DNA from: Amia ocellicauda
Taxonomy: Eukaryota > Chordata > Actinopteri > Amiiformes > Amiidae
Assembly: GCF_036373705.1 (NCBI RefSeq)
Contig: NC_089851.1
Location: 55,219,940-55,283,939 of the forward strand
Length of the DNA: 64,000 nucleotides
Direction of reading: 5' to 3'
Each line of letters starts with the position of its first letter. The stretch's first letter is position 1. The position numbers and the translations under genes were made by a program. The notes beneath the pieces were generated by a model. The model was not told where the DNA came from. It worked only from the letters and a program-made list of their open reading frames with translations, and did no database searches. Positions 10,025-20,264 of this stretch are shown piece by piece.

Positions 10025-10892
10025 TCACCTATCTACCCACTGGTATTGGGCCTTTTCTACACCAGCACCTTCATATCTGTTCGCTAATCTGCATTCCAAC
10101 TGCACCATCACCCAGGAAAGGATCATCCAATTCTCATTCATAACAGCGTAGGATGACATGGTGTCAGATGTCAACTTAATTTTTCTGGCAACTTTCCTGG
10201 TGTGGTCAGATCTCATTACTTGCCCAAATGTGCCCTGTGTAAACTTGTTGATGACTGACTCTTGACATTGATGCTTCTGTATCAGACAATCAGTAAAATG
10301 TTGGTATACCTCAGAGAAAGTTTTTCCAGCCATTGTGGATTGTCAGCAAACCAGTGCTTTTTTCATGCTTTACAGCACAGTCTGGATGTAAATATATAAT
10401 ATTGACCACTGATGCCAACAATCACTCTGGGTCTTCCCACCCCAGATGAGACTATCAGTGGCTGAGAACATCCATGTAAGCAGCGAAGTGTGAAATTGTT
10501 TTTCAACCTGCTCATAATGGTACTATCCTCAGGTTTCCAAATAAAGAATAGGTGGAGCTGAAAATACTTTGGTCAAAACAGCGAAACACTGTTCATTGGG
10601 AGACATACAGGATGCGATCCAGGCCACAGTCCCAAGGCTTCTAATTCTGTCTTCATCCACACCTTCCACTCTTGAGAACATCTCCAACCCTTGATTCCTT
10701 TATCAAAACTAATTGTGTGAGGAGAAGCAAATGATGACACTTGTATGGAAGTAGGTGGTAGGGGTGTACCTTTAGGCAAAATATATGAATCATTTTTAGT
10801 CCAGACCACAAAGCTTGCACAGTACACAACTATTTTCTGTAATGGTGCGCTGGCAATGGCACTCACAGTCACAGACTCTGTACCTGCATAAA
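10025..10892 (-). pseudogene. DUF6729-like exons, decayed
   Basis: After a splice acceptor at about 10892 (gatattttatgcag) the minus strand reads open for about 100 codons (TESVTVSAIASAPLQKIVVY.. to GLWPGSHPVCLPMNSVSLF). After one stop it continues with LRCLHGCSQPLIVSSGVG, RPRVIVGISGQYYIF and SRLCCK, then a stop, KKHWFADNPQWLEKL and a frame break into the frame at 10333-10025. The words CLHGC, VVSSGVGRPRV-like and CK.C.KHWFADNPQW are those I associate with DUF6729 proteins found in many copies in fish. At least two stops and one frame break make this copy dead. Biochemical role is unknown. Confidence 0.5.
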
Positions 10893-11099
10893 ATATCAAA
10901 TATCAGTATCTTTTTATAGTGTTTAATTTTTTTCTAAACTGGTAATTATTTAGTGTAAAAGATTAAGAAAAACATGTATATAGTGACAGTACAGACAAAA
11001 ACTTAGGTTTGTGAAACAACAAAAGCAATGAATTGTGTATTTGTATGCATGTGCACATAATGGTGATTTCAGTACACTTATCAATGAAATGTAAGTAGC

Positions 11100-11610
11100 A
11101 TACCTTGTGCTTGACCAGATGGAGCCACTTCTGACACCATTGATAACAGTGGTGATGTAGGCTTTACAGGTGGACTTATGTTTTAAAAACAAAGAAATGT
11201 TTCAAATGAAAGTTATGTTTATTAAGATTATGCAAGTAATACATATTTACAATCTGACTGGCATACATCCTTGTTGGTAGTGTCACCTCCAGGTGGTCTT
11301 GATACTGTAGAATTAGATCGTTCTGAATGTATAAAAAAAAGTTTATTCATATTCTTACTGTGAAGCAGATTAATTGTTAGTGTTAGTATTAGTATGGCAA
11401 TAACAATATTCCATGTTTAAAGTTTTTATCTTTGGTTGTGCCACCTTATTCACTAATAAGATCATTTCTATGTGAAATGAACATAGATAACTTGTTTCAC
11501 TTTTGACTAGTTTCAAAATCAAAATAACATAATAAACGTTTACTTACAAGCTTGTGCAGTAAATTTAGATGGTGATATATCTATCATTACCTTTTCCAGG
11601 TATTCATGAC
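11100..11610 (-). pseudogene. Small proline/serine-rich exons of the same family
   Basis: Three short minus-strand open blocks have good splice signals. One is at 11172-11104 (SPPVKPTSPLLSMVSEVAPS.., donor AAGgtatgc). One is at about 11323-11268 (ERSNSTVSRPPGGDTTNK, acceptor tacattcag). One is near 11605-11552 (donor ttgtaagt). They look like linker exons between the ExoX-like and DUF6729-like parts. The last one is cut by the Tc1 insertion that begins about 11610. Confidence 0.35.
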
Positions 11611-12399
11611 CACTGACAGGTGAAGTGAATAACACTGATAATCTCGTTATCATGGCACCTGTCAGTGGGTGGGATATATTAGGCAGCAAGTGAACATTTT
11701 GTCCTCAAAGTTGATGTGTTAGAAGCAGGAAAAATGGGCAAGCGTAAGGATCTGAGTGACTTTGACATGGGCCAAATTGTGATGGCTATACGACTGGGTC
11801 AGAGCATCTCCAAAACTGCAGCTCGGGTGTTCCCGGTTTGCAGTGGTCAGTATCTATCAAAAGTGGTCCTAGGAAGGAAAAGCAGTGAACCGGCGACAGG
11901 GTCATGGGTCGGCCAAGGCTCATTGATGCACGTGGGGAGCGAAGGCTGGCCCGTGTGGTCCGATCCAACAGAAAAAGTTAATGCTGGTTCTGATAGAAAG
12001 GTGTCGGAACACACAGTGCATCACAGTTTGTTGCGTATGGGGCTGCGTAGCCGCAGACTAGTCAGGGTGCCCATGCTGACCCCTGTCTACTGCCGAAAGT
12101 GCCTACAATGGGCACGTGAGCATCAGAACTGGACCACGGAGCAATGGAAAAAGGTGGCCTGGTCTGATGAATCACGAGTTCAGGGTGTTGACTTGGCCTC
12201 CAAATTCCCCAGATCTCAATCAAATCGAGCATCTGTGGTATGTGCTGGACAAACAAATCTGATCCATGGAGGCCCCACCTCGCAACTTACTGGATTTACA
12301 GGAGTCCATGCCTCGACAGGTCAGGGCTGTTTTGGTGGAAAAAGGGGGACCTACACAATATTAGGCAGGTGGTCATAATGTTATGGCTGATTGGTGTAT
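11610..12399 (+). mobile_element. Tc1-like transposon, internally deleted
   Basis: The transposase frame starts [20 protein letters not shown] with the helix-turn-helix word [10 protein letters not shown]. It continues through [12 protein letters not shown] and WARELQNW-type DNA-binding sequence to AWSDESRVQ, the first catalytic Asp. It then jumps directly to [20 protein letters not shown], out of the normal frame. From the family structure several hundred bases of catalytic core are missing there. The right end (ggtcataatgttatggctgattggtgtata) is complete, while the left end lacks its outermost bases. It inserted into the minus-strand gene family. Confidence 0.85.
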
Positions 12400-12428
12400 A
12401 TCTAGTATATAGAAAATATTTAAGTATT

Positions 12429-13075
12429 TAATTTTTGCTTTTAACTTCATGACATTCGTTACTACTTGAAGTAGTGAAGTAATTACATGCCTGGTTCTTG
12501 TGGGGGAGGCACAGACACTGTTGAGGGAACAGAAACAGCCCGAGGGGGCACAGACACCATCGAGGGAACAGAAACAGCCCCAAGTAGCAGAGACACTGTT
12601 GAGGTAGCTCTAGAAAAATGATCCCTTTTCCTCTGCAAGTAACTTTGTAGCTTATGCATTTTTGTCCCCGGTACACATTTTCTGCTGAGAATAAATGCAG
12701 CATAACCATCGGCTTCGCTTTATCGAAATCTCTCTCCAGGTGTCTTCAGCACGCACCCCAAATCCAACAAGATTGTCATCTTCAGATTTCTCAGGTCCCA
12801 TTGGCACATCTTTCTTGTGCGTTTCAAATTTCAGAAGATCCTCAATTTTGTTGTGGCTCAGTGCATAATCAATGAATGACATTAAACTGTCCTTACTGTG
12901 TTCTTGTGAAGAAGGAAACCTTTAGCTGTTTCCTCCTGTACATTTGTGATCAGGTACATGGTGTAACCGACATCATTTTCCAGAAGCCATCTGAATGATT
13001 TCCCCTAATATCAGCCAAAGTCGGCGCAGTTGGTCTTTGAGACCTTTTTGGATCACGTGCATAACAGACCAGGGA
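12429..13075 (-). pseudogene. ExoX-like C-terminal-domain exons, decayed
   Basis: Minus-strand frames encode two related modules. The first is GKSFRWLLENDVGYTMYLI (near 13020-12960). The second is DNLVGFGVRAEDTWREI, continuing in another frame as DGYAAFILSRKCVPGTKMHK and LQSYLQRKR. The pattern G(F)G..R...W..I....GY..(F/L)I resembles the small C-terminal domain shared with exodeoxyribonuclease X-like proteins. A tail with five imperfect VSVP(P/S) repeats follows (SVPSMVSVPPRAVSVPSTVS). Frameshifts and stops separate the modules, so it is a pseudogene. By order and strand it is the upstream part of the family also seen at 10025-11610. Confidence 0.45.
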
Positions 13076-14069
13076 GGCGCCAACCATGACTCATTTCAAA
13101 AAGGGCAAAAGGAGCACTGTTTTTATTGTTTGAGTATTTTACATTACGAAAATTAAACATACAAAGTTTTAATACTCCTGATTAAAAACTGTTTTTAAAA
13201 AACAATTCTAAAATCATTTCTGAAACTTTTAAAATCCTTAAAAGTTTTAAACAGAACAAGTGAATTCAAAAGTGTGTTAGATATCAAAACAATTTGTATT
13301 AAATATGGCAAACTGCCAAAATAACTATAATGAAAAAAAAACATCTGATGTGTTGTTTTAAAACGGTAGATGCATTAGACAAAATAAAGAACAAAACATG
13401 TTTCTAAAGCAATACAAAACAGTCTAATACATATTTTTCTAATTTTAAAAACAGTCAGCACATCAGACAAACCATAAACATAAAAAAACCCCTCAAAACC
13501 CTGTGATTTAAAACCATTTAAAACAAAGACCATAATCAGTCTTTATAAAATTAAAATCAACAATCCTGCAGAGGAGGCCCTCACAGTCCTGATAGAGATG
13601 TTCTTTCTATGCTTCCCAGTGCTGATGCTCCACTCCGGACCGGTTCCTGTCTCTGCTGTGCTAACTCCTCTCTGCAGGCCATGGTTGCCTCGCCGGCACC
13701 CTCAATCTGTGTGGATGGTGCCTAGGCGCCGGCGCCTCGGCTCCTCACAGACCTGCAGAGAGAGAGAGAGACAGAGAACCAGTCTGGGTGCACATGGGAA
13801 GCTTCACTCACGTCTGTACTCCTGAGACCAGCGTGTCAGGTCGGACTCTGCTCCTGAGGAGCAGCCCTGAGGTGGGGGCCCAAGGACCCCTGGACCAGAC
13901 TTATTAGGAGGAGGAGTGCCTTTTACCCCCCCCCCCCCCCCTCACCACCTTTGATCTTCTTAACAAGAGGGATGGGGTAGTTGGGGTATCTCTTCCCCTC
14001 TCTCTTCCTCTCCTTTGGCCGTCTGGCCAACTCCTCCTCTGTCATGGAGGCTTTGGCCCCTAACATCGA

Positions 14070-14201
14070 ATCCTGGGTGGGGCAGTGCAGTTGTACCCTT
14101 GAGCAAGGTACTTCACTTAGATTGCTCCAGTAAAATGCCCAGCTGTATAAATGGGTACAAATGTAAGTCGCCCTGGATAAGAGTGTCAGCTAAATGACAA
14201 A

Positions 14202-14245
<44 letters not shown>
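14070..14245 (+). mobile_element. SINE remnant with L2-type tail and (ATA)n
   Basis: The sequence agcaaggtacttcactta..gtaagtcgccctggataag and gctaaatgac followed by (ATA)n is the common 3' tail of fish SINEs mobilised by L2-type LINEs. The tRNA-like head is not clear. It sits inside the ORF2-less LINE derivative, so it is younger than that element. Confidence 0.7.
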
Positions 14246-14248
<3 letters not shown>

Positions 14249-14419
14249 GCAGGGACCCCTGGGTGAGACCGTGGCCCTGCTGCTCCTCTATCCCCCTTCT
14301 CCGAGGTGGCTAGAGGAGGCACCCTTCTGTGCTGGCGGTTTCGACACCTGTGTGGCGCCGATATTCCTGTCCTTTGCCTTTCTTTCTATACGAGCCAGCA
14401 CCTGATCTAATTCACCCTC

Positions 14420-15610
14420 CAGCTACAACGGTTCCAGGGCTTTCTTTCTCACCTGCCTGTCGCAGCTGGAGGGAGGGCTGGCTCTCTTCTGCAAGACGGT
14501 CTCACCTACACTATCTTTCGACCCGGTTCCCGAGGCTCTGCTCTCCACTCTCACACATGGAGGAGCGGTGGGTCTGGTTTTCTTTTCAGCGGTTTTCAGG
14601 GGGCTGGTCCACCAAGGCAGGGCCCGATGTTCCGTTTTTGCTGGAGGAGGGAGTGGAACTTCTGCCTCGGCTCCAGCGAGGGGTGGGCCGGGGGGAGCTC
14701 GACTATCTTGGGCTGCCTCCAGAGAGGAGACATTATTCGGGTTCTTGGCAGATTTCTCCTCTCTGTCCACCACTTTTCTCTTTTTATTGCTCACCTTCAC
14801 CCAACCCCCCCCTTCTGACTGTTCCCCCTTTCTCTTAAGTGGTTCCATTGGGGTAGGGGGAGGTTCTGGAGCCAGGTCATATATCTGTTCTTCTTCTCCC
14901 TCTCCCTCCTCCTCCCGCGCCGGGCCTCCCTCATGTTCCGGCTCAGGGTCCAGAATGGAATCGTGAGAAGGGAGACCCAACTCTATTTGTGTACGACTGG
15001 AGGCAGTTCTTATAGATATGGCCCCCACAGCTGCAGAGGTAGTAGAGTAACTTTTCTCTGCAGGCGTGTGTCTGGTGACCTCCTCTACACTTACACGTGC
15101 ACTGGGCAACAACGGGGTCTCGGCCCTGACACCGCCTGCAGAGTTTTGGCATCCCGTCATAGTAGACCAGCCCCCTAGCTTCTCTGATCTGTATAGTATT
15201 GGGGAGGTGGCAGACCTTCTCTGGATTCTCCACGCTCCGCCTCAATCGAATCCAGCACTGCCACGTTCCCCCCACACTCCGTCCACATCCAACATCCAAC
15301 TATTCGAGTGGAGAGCTCACTGAACCTCGCAAGCCAGATCTTCACGTCCTTGCCTGAGAGCATCTCACAGAAAAATTGCACAGTCACTATTCTATAGCAA
15401 ATATCCGACAGGATTATCATCGCAAAACCCGCCAGCTCCCTGTATTTCTCCCTTCTATACATGCTGTAGCACTCCTCTAGCAAATCATGGTTGACAAAGC
15501 TTACCTCGAAGAAGTCTTTGTCTTTATGCGGCAGCTTCACCAGCAAAGCCCATACCTTTTTGCAGGACCTCCCCGCTGAACTGGAGTCTTGACATCCGCT
15601 TGTCTCCTAA
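14420..15610 (-). pseudogene. ORF1 of the ORF2-less LINE derivative, frame-broken
   Basis: The start lies near 15598 (MSRLQFSGEVLQK). After a frame change comes WALLVKLPHKDKDFFEV, MYRREKYRELAGF and IVTVQFFCEMLSGKDVKIWL, which aligns by eye to the ORF1 of the LINE at 16313-21656. Zinc knuckles follow in another frame (15299-14943: CRRCQGRDPVVAQC, CKC.GGHQTHAC, CSCGGHIYKNC), then an acidic and proline-rich tail (15160-14423). At least two frame changes. The homologous ORF1s of Tx1-type LINEs are nucleic-acid-binding proteins. Confidence 0.7.
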
Positions 15611-16039
15611 ACTAAACAAAGGAACAGAAAACTAGAGGTAGGTCTCCTGCTGGTGGTGGAGGTTCCAGTGGATTGATGTCAGTGAAAAGGTCTGACTGGA
15701 GTCACTGCTCCAGTGGGCTGCGCTGCTTCCCGCTGAGACCTGGTCCTGGTCTCCCGTGGGGTGCTGCCTTCATGAAGCCTGGTCGTCGGTCGAGGTCCTC
15801 CCTGCTCTTCGGTCCCACTGGTCCAGGCAGGACCTTCAGATGGTTCATCCTCAGCTGGGCCTCCCTCGCACCGGAACAGGAACACCGCTGGATCAGGAAC
15901 TCCAAAGGATTCTGGGTCGCCGCCACACTGCCTCTGCTGAAACAAAAAAAGACAAATGCCAATCTCTGCAAAGTCTACTCCATGTCCTCCTTCAGGTGGT
16001 GAAGAGAAACCCAATTCCAAGATAAAGGAGCACTGGCTA

Positions 16040-16122
16040 TGTCAAAAGCAGGAATCAAACCCATGCCTCTAGGGGAAACTACAACCTAACCACAGCACCT
16101 TCGACCACTTGGCCATCCTGAC
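16040..16122 (-). tRNA. tRNA-Leu (TAG), weakened T stem
   Basis: The minus strand reads GTCAGGATGGCCAAGTGG at the 5' end and closes with TTTTGAC, pairing with GTCAGGA through two G-U pairs. It has a class II variable arm and anticodon loop GTTAGGT (TAG). It is 83 nt long, as expected for Leu. The T stem pairs poorly, so it may be a decaying gene. It is divergent to a tRNA-Asp remnant 180 bp away. Confidence 0.75.
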
Positions 16123-16312
16123 CACCCGGGAGGGTGCTAGCAAAATAAATAGCAGTCAAGGACTGCCTTCCGGAGCTTGAGCTGACTGAAGGACACTCAC
16201 AATGTGGAATAAAGCAGGCAGGGGAGGCAGCGATGCTGCCCTCAACTTTTAGAACTGGAAAAAGACGTGGCGGAAGATATGGGGGCTGCAAGGGCAGCTC
16301 CTCATTAGAATA
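16044..16312. repeat. Left copy of the 268/269-bp duplication flanking the young LINE
   Basis: From aaaagcagg inside the tRNA-Leu 3' end to tcctcattagaata inside tRNA-Asp. The same stretch recurs at 21657-21924 with one single-base length difference (gacgtggcgg versus gacgtgcgg). Confidence 0.85.
16299..16312 (+). pseudogene. tRNA-Asp, first 14 bases only
   Basis: tcctcattagaata equals the start of the tRNA-Asp at 21911. The gene is cut here by the 3' end of the LINE. Confidence 0.8.
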
Positions 16313-16847
16313 CTGTTTATTGGGTTGAGTATTTTACATTGCATGAATAAAAACAATTCAATTTTTAATACTTATGATTAAAAACATTAAAATACCAATC
16401 CTTAAAATCACTTAAAAAAATTTAAAATCTTTGTGATTTTAACAAAACTAAAACAATTAACTTTTAAAATAAATGTGCTCAAATCAACAAAACAAACGTG
16501 ATAAAAGCAAAAACTGCACACCAACAAAAAGGTCAAATACATTGAAAATAACTGAAAATGCATTAAACAAATTAAAGAAACAATTAAAAAGTAAAAATAA
16601 AAAACAAACAAAAAAGGTCTAATGCATTTTAAATTAATCCCAAAACGGTCAATGTATTTGACAACAAAATATAACAAAACTATACCAAAAAAACCTGAAC
16701 AATGTGATTTAAAAACAACTAAATCTTTAAAAACAATTAAGATTCGTTATTTAAAATCTTTTTAAAAAACAATCATCCTTAAAATCTTTAAGATCTTGGA
16801 CTCGGGCTCCAGCAGGGGGAACTAACCGTCCCCGGAGGTGGGTCCCA

Positions 16848-19800
16848 TCATGGGATCCTGAGCTCCCCCAGATCTTGTATGCGCCAGTTCTTGTAGGCTT
16901 CCTCCTTGCCCCTCTGGTGGACCTCCAGATTGACATAGTCTTTTACAAACACCATGCCCCTCCGCGCGATGACAATCGGGTCCAGCTCCTGCTTATTGAA
17001 CAAACAAATGTTCCGTCCCTCCCACAGTGCCTGCTTCACTGCGCAGACGACACGCCACCAGCACCTCAGGGTAGATGTTGATATTCCCCTGGCCGGACCA
17101 TACAAGATCTGCTGGGCGGTCGCCCGCGCAGGAACGGCAAACCTGTGGAGGAACGGAGAAAACAGGAGCCAGACCCTGTGGGCGGAGGGGCACTCACTAA
17201 AGATGTGAGCCTCCGTCTCCTTCCCCAGGCAACCCTTATAGGGGCAGGTGTCATAAGGAGCTATGCCCCTTCTGTGCATGAACACTCGGGTGGGGAGACA
17301 CCGACTCACAGCCATCCAGGAGACATCTTTCTGCGTGTTCGTGAGGCAAACGTGCGTAGCGTTAGCCCAGATAAACCGGCAGGTTTCGGGAGGGAAATCT
17401 TCTATCCGGCTGGTCTCCTGGGTAGATCTCATCTGACTACAGATGGTCTTGTAATCCCAGGAGGCCAGCACGACTTTATGGAGGCCTACTTCGAGCGCAA
17501 AGGCTCGGAGCGCCCTGTAGAACGGCGGGGGATCCCACGAGTGCGGCCTGGTGTTATCCATGGCGCAGAGGCCGAATGGTCTCAGGCTGCTGGCAAAATA
17601 AAAGCGGTTCATGAAACTCACTTTCTTGCCAGCAGCCTGGATGTTCTTGACCACATAGGCCAGCCCCTGCGCCTTTATCAGCCGCACAACGTCCGGGACC
17701 CCCCTGCCTCCATCCAGGGTACCCTTCACCATCTGCACTCTTTTCAGCCTCTCCATTTTGCTCCCCCAGACAAACCGAAATATAATTCGGGTCACTAATT
17801 TTGCGATGACCTTGTCTGGGGGGAAGATCATTCCTACGTAGAGGAGTATCGGGAAGAGGATGGCCTTTACGACCAGCACCTTACCAGCCATCGTCAAGGT
17901 CCTTGTGCTCCAGCCGTGGATCTTCCTTTGGACCTTTGCTATGGCCTCCTCCCAGCTCCGGGTGCCCGTGTTGGTCCCGTCGATCGTGATCCCCAGAACC
18001 TTGATAGACGGCTTCACAGGGAACACGACAGGCCATGCCTTGGAGAGGTAGACCTCGCTCTTGGCCTTGTTCACAGCGGCCCCCGTCACCCTGCAGAAGC
18101 CGTCCAGCAGTTCCTCGACCCTGGCCACGGACGGAGCGTCCGTGCAGACCACGGCCACGTCGTCCATATAGGCCAGGGCCTTCAGTTGCTCTCCGCCGGA
18201 ACCCGGGAGATGGAAACCTGTCACCCGGACGTCCCGGCGGATCGCCTGCATGAACGGCTCCAAGCAGAGGACGTACAGCAGGGCCGACAGGGGACATCCC
18301 TGCCGGACCCCCGACCTGACCGGAAATGGTTCGGTCAGGTGGCGGTTCACAAGGACCCTGCTGCTTAGGCTGCTGTAGATGATCTTGACCCACTTCCTCA
18401 GGCCAAGAGCGAGACCCATCCTCTCCATAACGAGCTGCAGGTATTCGTGGCCCACTCTGTCGAAGGCTTTCTCCTGGTCCAAACTGATTAGGACCAGGGG
18501 AAGCCCTCTCTCGTTCGAGTAGGCCACGACATCCCTGAGCAGCATGGCGTTGTCGGCCGCCGATCTCCCCCGGGCACCACAGACCTGGTCGGGACCCACG
18601 ACTTGAGGGAGTGGCCGCTGCAGCCGGAGCGTCAGTGCTTTGGCCAGTATCTTGTAGTCGGTGCACAGGAGGCTGACTGGCCGCCAGTTCCTCAGATCTT
18701 TTGGGTCTCCCTTCTTGTGAAGAAGGGAGAGGATACTTTTCTTCATCAAAGGGGCCAATCTGCCCTCTCTGTACATCGACCCCAGGACCTGGCCCAGATC
18801 TTCCTTAAGCACCTCCCAAAAGATCTTATAGAACTCAGCAGGGATCCCGTCGGGACCCGGTGTCCTTCCAGAGTTAAGACTCTTTATCACCTGGGAGAGT
18901 TCAGTGGTGGTGATCTCTGGATCCTCCTCCTCCTCCTCGTCCCCCTCATTGCGGGACTCCAACAGGGACAGAAAGTGATGGATCAGATTTTGATCCACCA
19001 CCTTCTGGTCGTACAACTCCCTGTAGAAATCCCGCACCACTGTCTCAACAGCCTCTCTGCCCTCCACCTCTTGCCCCGAGGAGTCGATCATGGAGGACAT
19101 TGCAGGCCGCCTCTCCTTCGTTTTCTTGAAGAAGAAGCGGCTGCATTTCTCATCGTCCTCCATGATGCGGACCCTGGAAAGGACCTTGATCTTCTCTTGC
19201 TCCTCCCGATAGAGGGCGGAGAGACTCAGTTTGACCCGGGCCACCTCCTCAGCTAGGTCGAAGCCTCTGAGCTGTAAAAGACTCAGGCGCTGGAGGCGGG
19301 CGTTTAGATGGGAATATCTCGCCCGCCTCTCGCGAGCTTTCCGTTTCCCCAGCTGAATGAAGTAGCCCTTGGTTCTTTTCTTCATCATCTCCCACCACTC
19401 TATGGGAGAATCAAAAAGGTCCTTCAGGGTCCTCCACTCCTCGAGGCATCTGCTAAAGGTCTTAATCACACGAGGGTCATCGAGCAGAGAGGTGTTGAGC
19501 TTCCAGACCCCAGGCCCCGACTCCCGTGTGCTCGGAATGAGCACCTCTGTCGTCAGGAGCCTGTGGTCTGAAAAGAAGATCGCCTCCGAAGACATGGCGG
19601 TCCTCTCCAGTGGCTTGCTGAGGAGGACGAGATCTATCCTGGAGAAGGAGGAGCCAGAAGAACTCACCCAGGTGAACAAGGGGACCAGGTCCCGACCTGC
19701 GTCGCAGAGTTCAAAGTCCTCCACGAACGCAGCGAGGTCCCTGCTGGATCTATCGTTGCGGGGCTTACTCCGGTCTACATCCCTCAGAGCACAGTTGAAA

Positions 19801-20264
19801 TCACCTGAAATGATAACTGGCAAGGTGCCGATCAGGAGCGGGCGTAGCTGAGGGAGAAAGAGGACTCTCTCTCTCTGGCTGGTGGGGGCATAGACATTGA
19901 CCAGCCTCAATACAGCCCCCTTGTATTTAAAATCGAGGCTGGCCAGTCTGCCCGCCTCTATTACCTTAAATGTTTTTACTGCTAAGAAGGGGTTTTTCAG
20001 GAGTACGGCAATCCCGTCCGCTCGGGACACATTGGACCCCGACCAGAAGGATTCTCCTAGGGTCCAAGTGTCCCGGAGATCTTTATATTCTTTTTGGAAC
20101 GGGATGCCGCACTCCTGTAAACAAATAATGTCTGCCTTCATTCCAGCCAGAGAGTTTAAAACATCGGTCCTCTTTTTCACCTCAGCAATGCTCCTCACAT
20201 TTATTGAAATGATAGTTAATGCCATAATGGCTGTGAGGGCAATTACCCGCTCCGTAACAATCAT
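16848..20264 (-). CDS. LINE ORF2: APE endonuclease and reverse transcriptase
   Basis: The protein has 1138 codons and no stop. Residues about 15-240 are the APE-type endonuclease, with SINVRSI, ICLQE, NVYAP, ISGDFNCAL, IDLVLLS and SDHRLL. Residues about 455-760 are the reverse transcriptase, with TPGPDGIPAEFYK, NWRPVSLLCTDYKILAKAL, ISLDQEKAFDRV, GVRQGCPLSALLY and the active site AYMDDVAVV. Near residue 1010 comes the L1-type C-terminal knuckle CPYKGCLGKETEAHIFSEC. The ORF2 start codon overlaps the ORF1 stop as ATGA, so its translation may depend on ORF1 termination. All catalytic words are present, so this copy may still encode active enzyme, though without its 5' end it probably has no promoter. 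Confidence 0.92.
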   Translation of the reverse strand: MIVTERVIALTAIMALTIISINVRSIAEVKKRTDVLNSLAGMKADIICLQECGIPFQKEYKDLRDTWTLGESFWSGSNVSRADGIAVLLKNPFLAVKTFKVIEAGRLASLDFKYKGAVLRLVNVYAPTSQRERVLFLPQLRPLLIGTLPVIISGDFNCALRDVDRSKPRNDRSSRDLAAFVEDFELCDAGRDLVPLFTWVSSSGSSFSRIDLVLLSKPLERTAMSSEAIFFSDHRLLTTEVLIPSTRESGPGVWKLNTSLLDDPRVIKTFSRCLEEWRTLKDLFDSPIEWWEMMKKRTKGYFIQLGKRKARERRARYSHLNARLQRLSLLQLRGFDLAEEVARVKLSLSALYREEQEKIKVLSRVRIMEDDEKCSRFFFKKTKERRPAMSSMIDSSGQEVEGREAVETVVRDFYRELYDQKVVDQNLIHHFLSLLESRNEGDEEEEEDPEITTTELSQVIKSLNSGRTPGPDGIPAEFYKIFWEVLKEDLGQVLGSMYREGRLAPLMKKSILSLLHKKGDPKDLRNWRPVSLLCTDYKILAKALTLRLQRPLPQVVGPDQVCGARGRSAADNAMLLRDVVAYSNERGLPLVLISLDQEKAFDRVGHEYLQLVMERMGLALGLRKWVKIIYSSLSSRVLVNRHLTEPFPVRSGVRQGCPLSALLYVLCLEPFMQAIRRDVRVTGFHLPGSGGEQLKALAYMDDVAVVCTDAPSVARVEELLDGFCRVTGAAVNKAKSEVYLSKAWPVVFPVKPSIKVLGITIDGTNTGTRSWEEAIAKVQRKIHGWSTRTLTMAGKVLVVKAILFPILLYVGMIFPPDKVIAKLVTRIIFRFVWGSKMERLKRVQMVKGTLDGGRGVPDVVRLIKAQGLAYVVKNIQAAGKKVSFMNRFYFASSLRPFGLCAMDNTRPHSWDPPPFYRALRAFALEVGLHKVVLASWDYKTICSQMRSTQETSRIEDFPPETCRFIWANATHVCLTNTQKDVSWMAVSRCLPTRVFMHRRGIAPYDTCPYKGCLGKETEAHIFSECPSAHRVWLLFSPFLHRFAVPARATAQQILYGPARGISTSTLRCWWRVVCAVKQALWEGRNICLFNKQELDPIVIARRGMVFVKDYVNLEVHQRGKEEAYKNWRIQDLGELRIP

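Larger units (their letters stand above)
13117..16023 (-). mobile_element. Tx1-type LINE derivative with ORF1 and 3' UTR but no ORF2
   Basis: The 3' end at 13117 reads aataaaaacag on the minus strand, and the A/T-rich 3' UTR (13117-13560) resembles that of the Tx1-type LINE at 16313 (gagtattttacatt, tgattaaaaac). The 5' end is at about 16023: aaaggagca(ctg) occurs at 13108-13119 and again at 16024-16035, a target duplication of 9-12 bp. Between them lie a 5' UTR, a frame-broken ORF1 with zinc knuckles, an inserted SINE and about 340 bp of unassigned sequence. No endonuclease or reverse-transcriptase sequence is seen. ORF1-plus-UTR derivatives of this layout are known for mammalian L1 (HAL1). 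Alternatively this is a normal copy with an internal deletion. Confidence 0.7.

Noticed and set aside
14329-14966. Plus-strand frames of 132-169 codons
   Set aside because: Antisense to the decayed LINE ORF1 on the minus strand, which has the recognisable zinc knuckles.
17145-17798. 217-codon plus-strand frame opposite LINE ORF2 (mirrored at 31864-32517)
   Set aside because: Shadow of the intact LINE ORF2 on the other strand; GC-rich coding sequence often leaves such open antisense frames.
17881-18666. 261-codon frame within LINE ORF2 (and 30978-31781 in the second copy)
   Set aside because: Alternative frame of the reverse transcriptase; Pro/Gly/Arg-rich composition typical of shadow frames.
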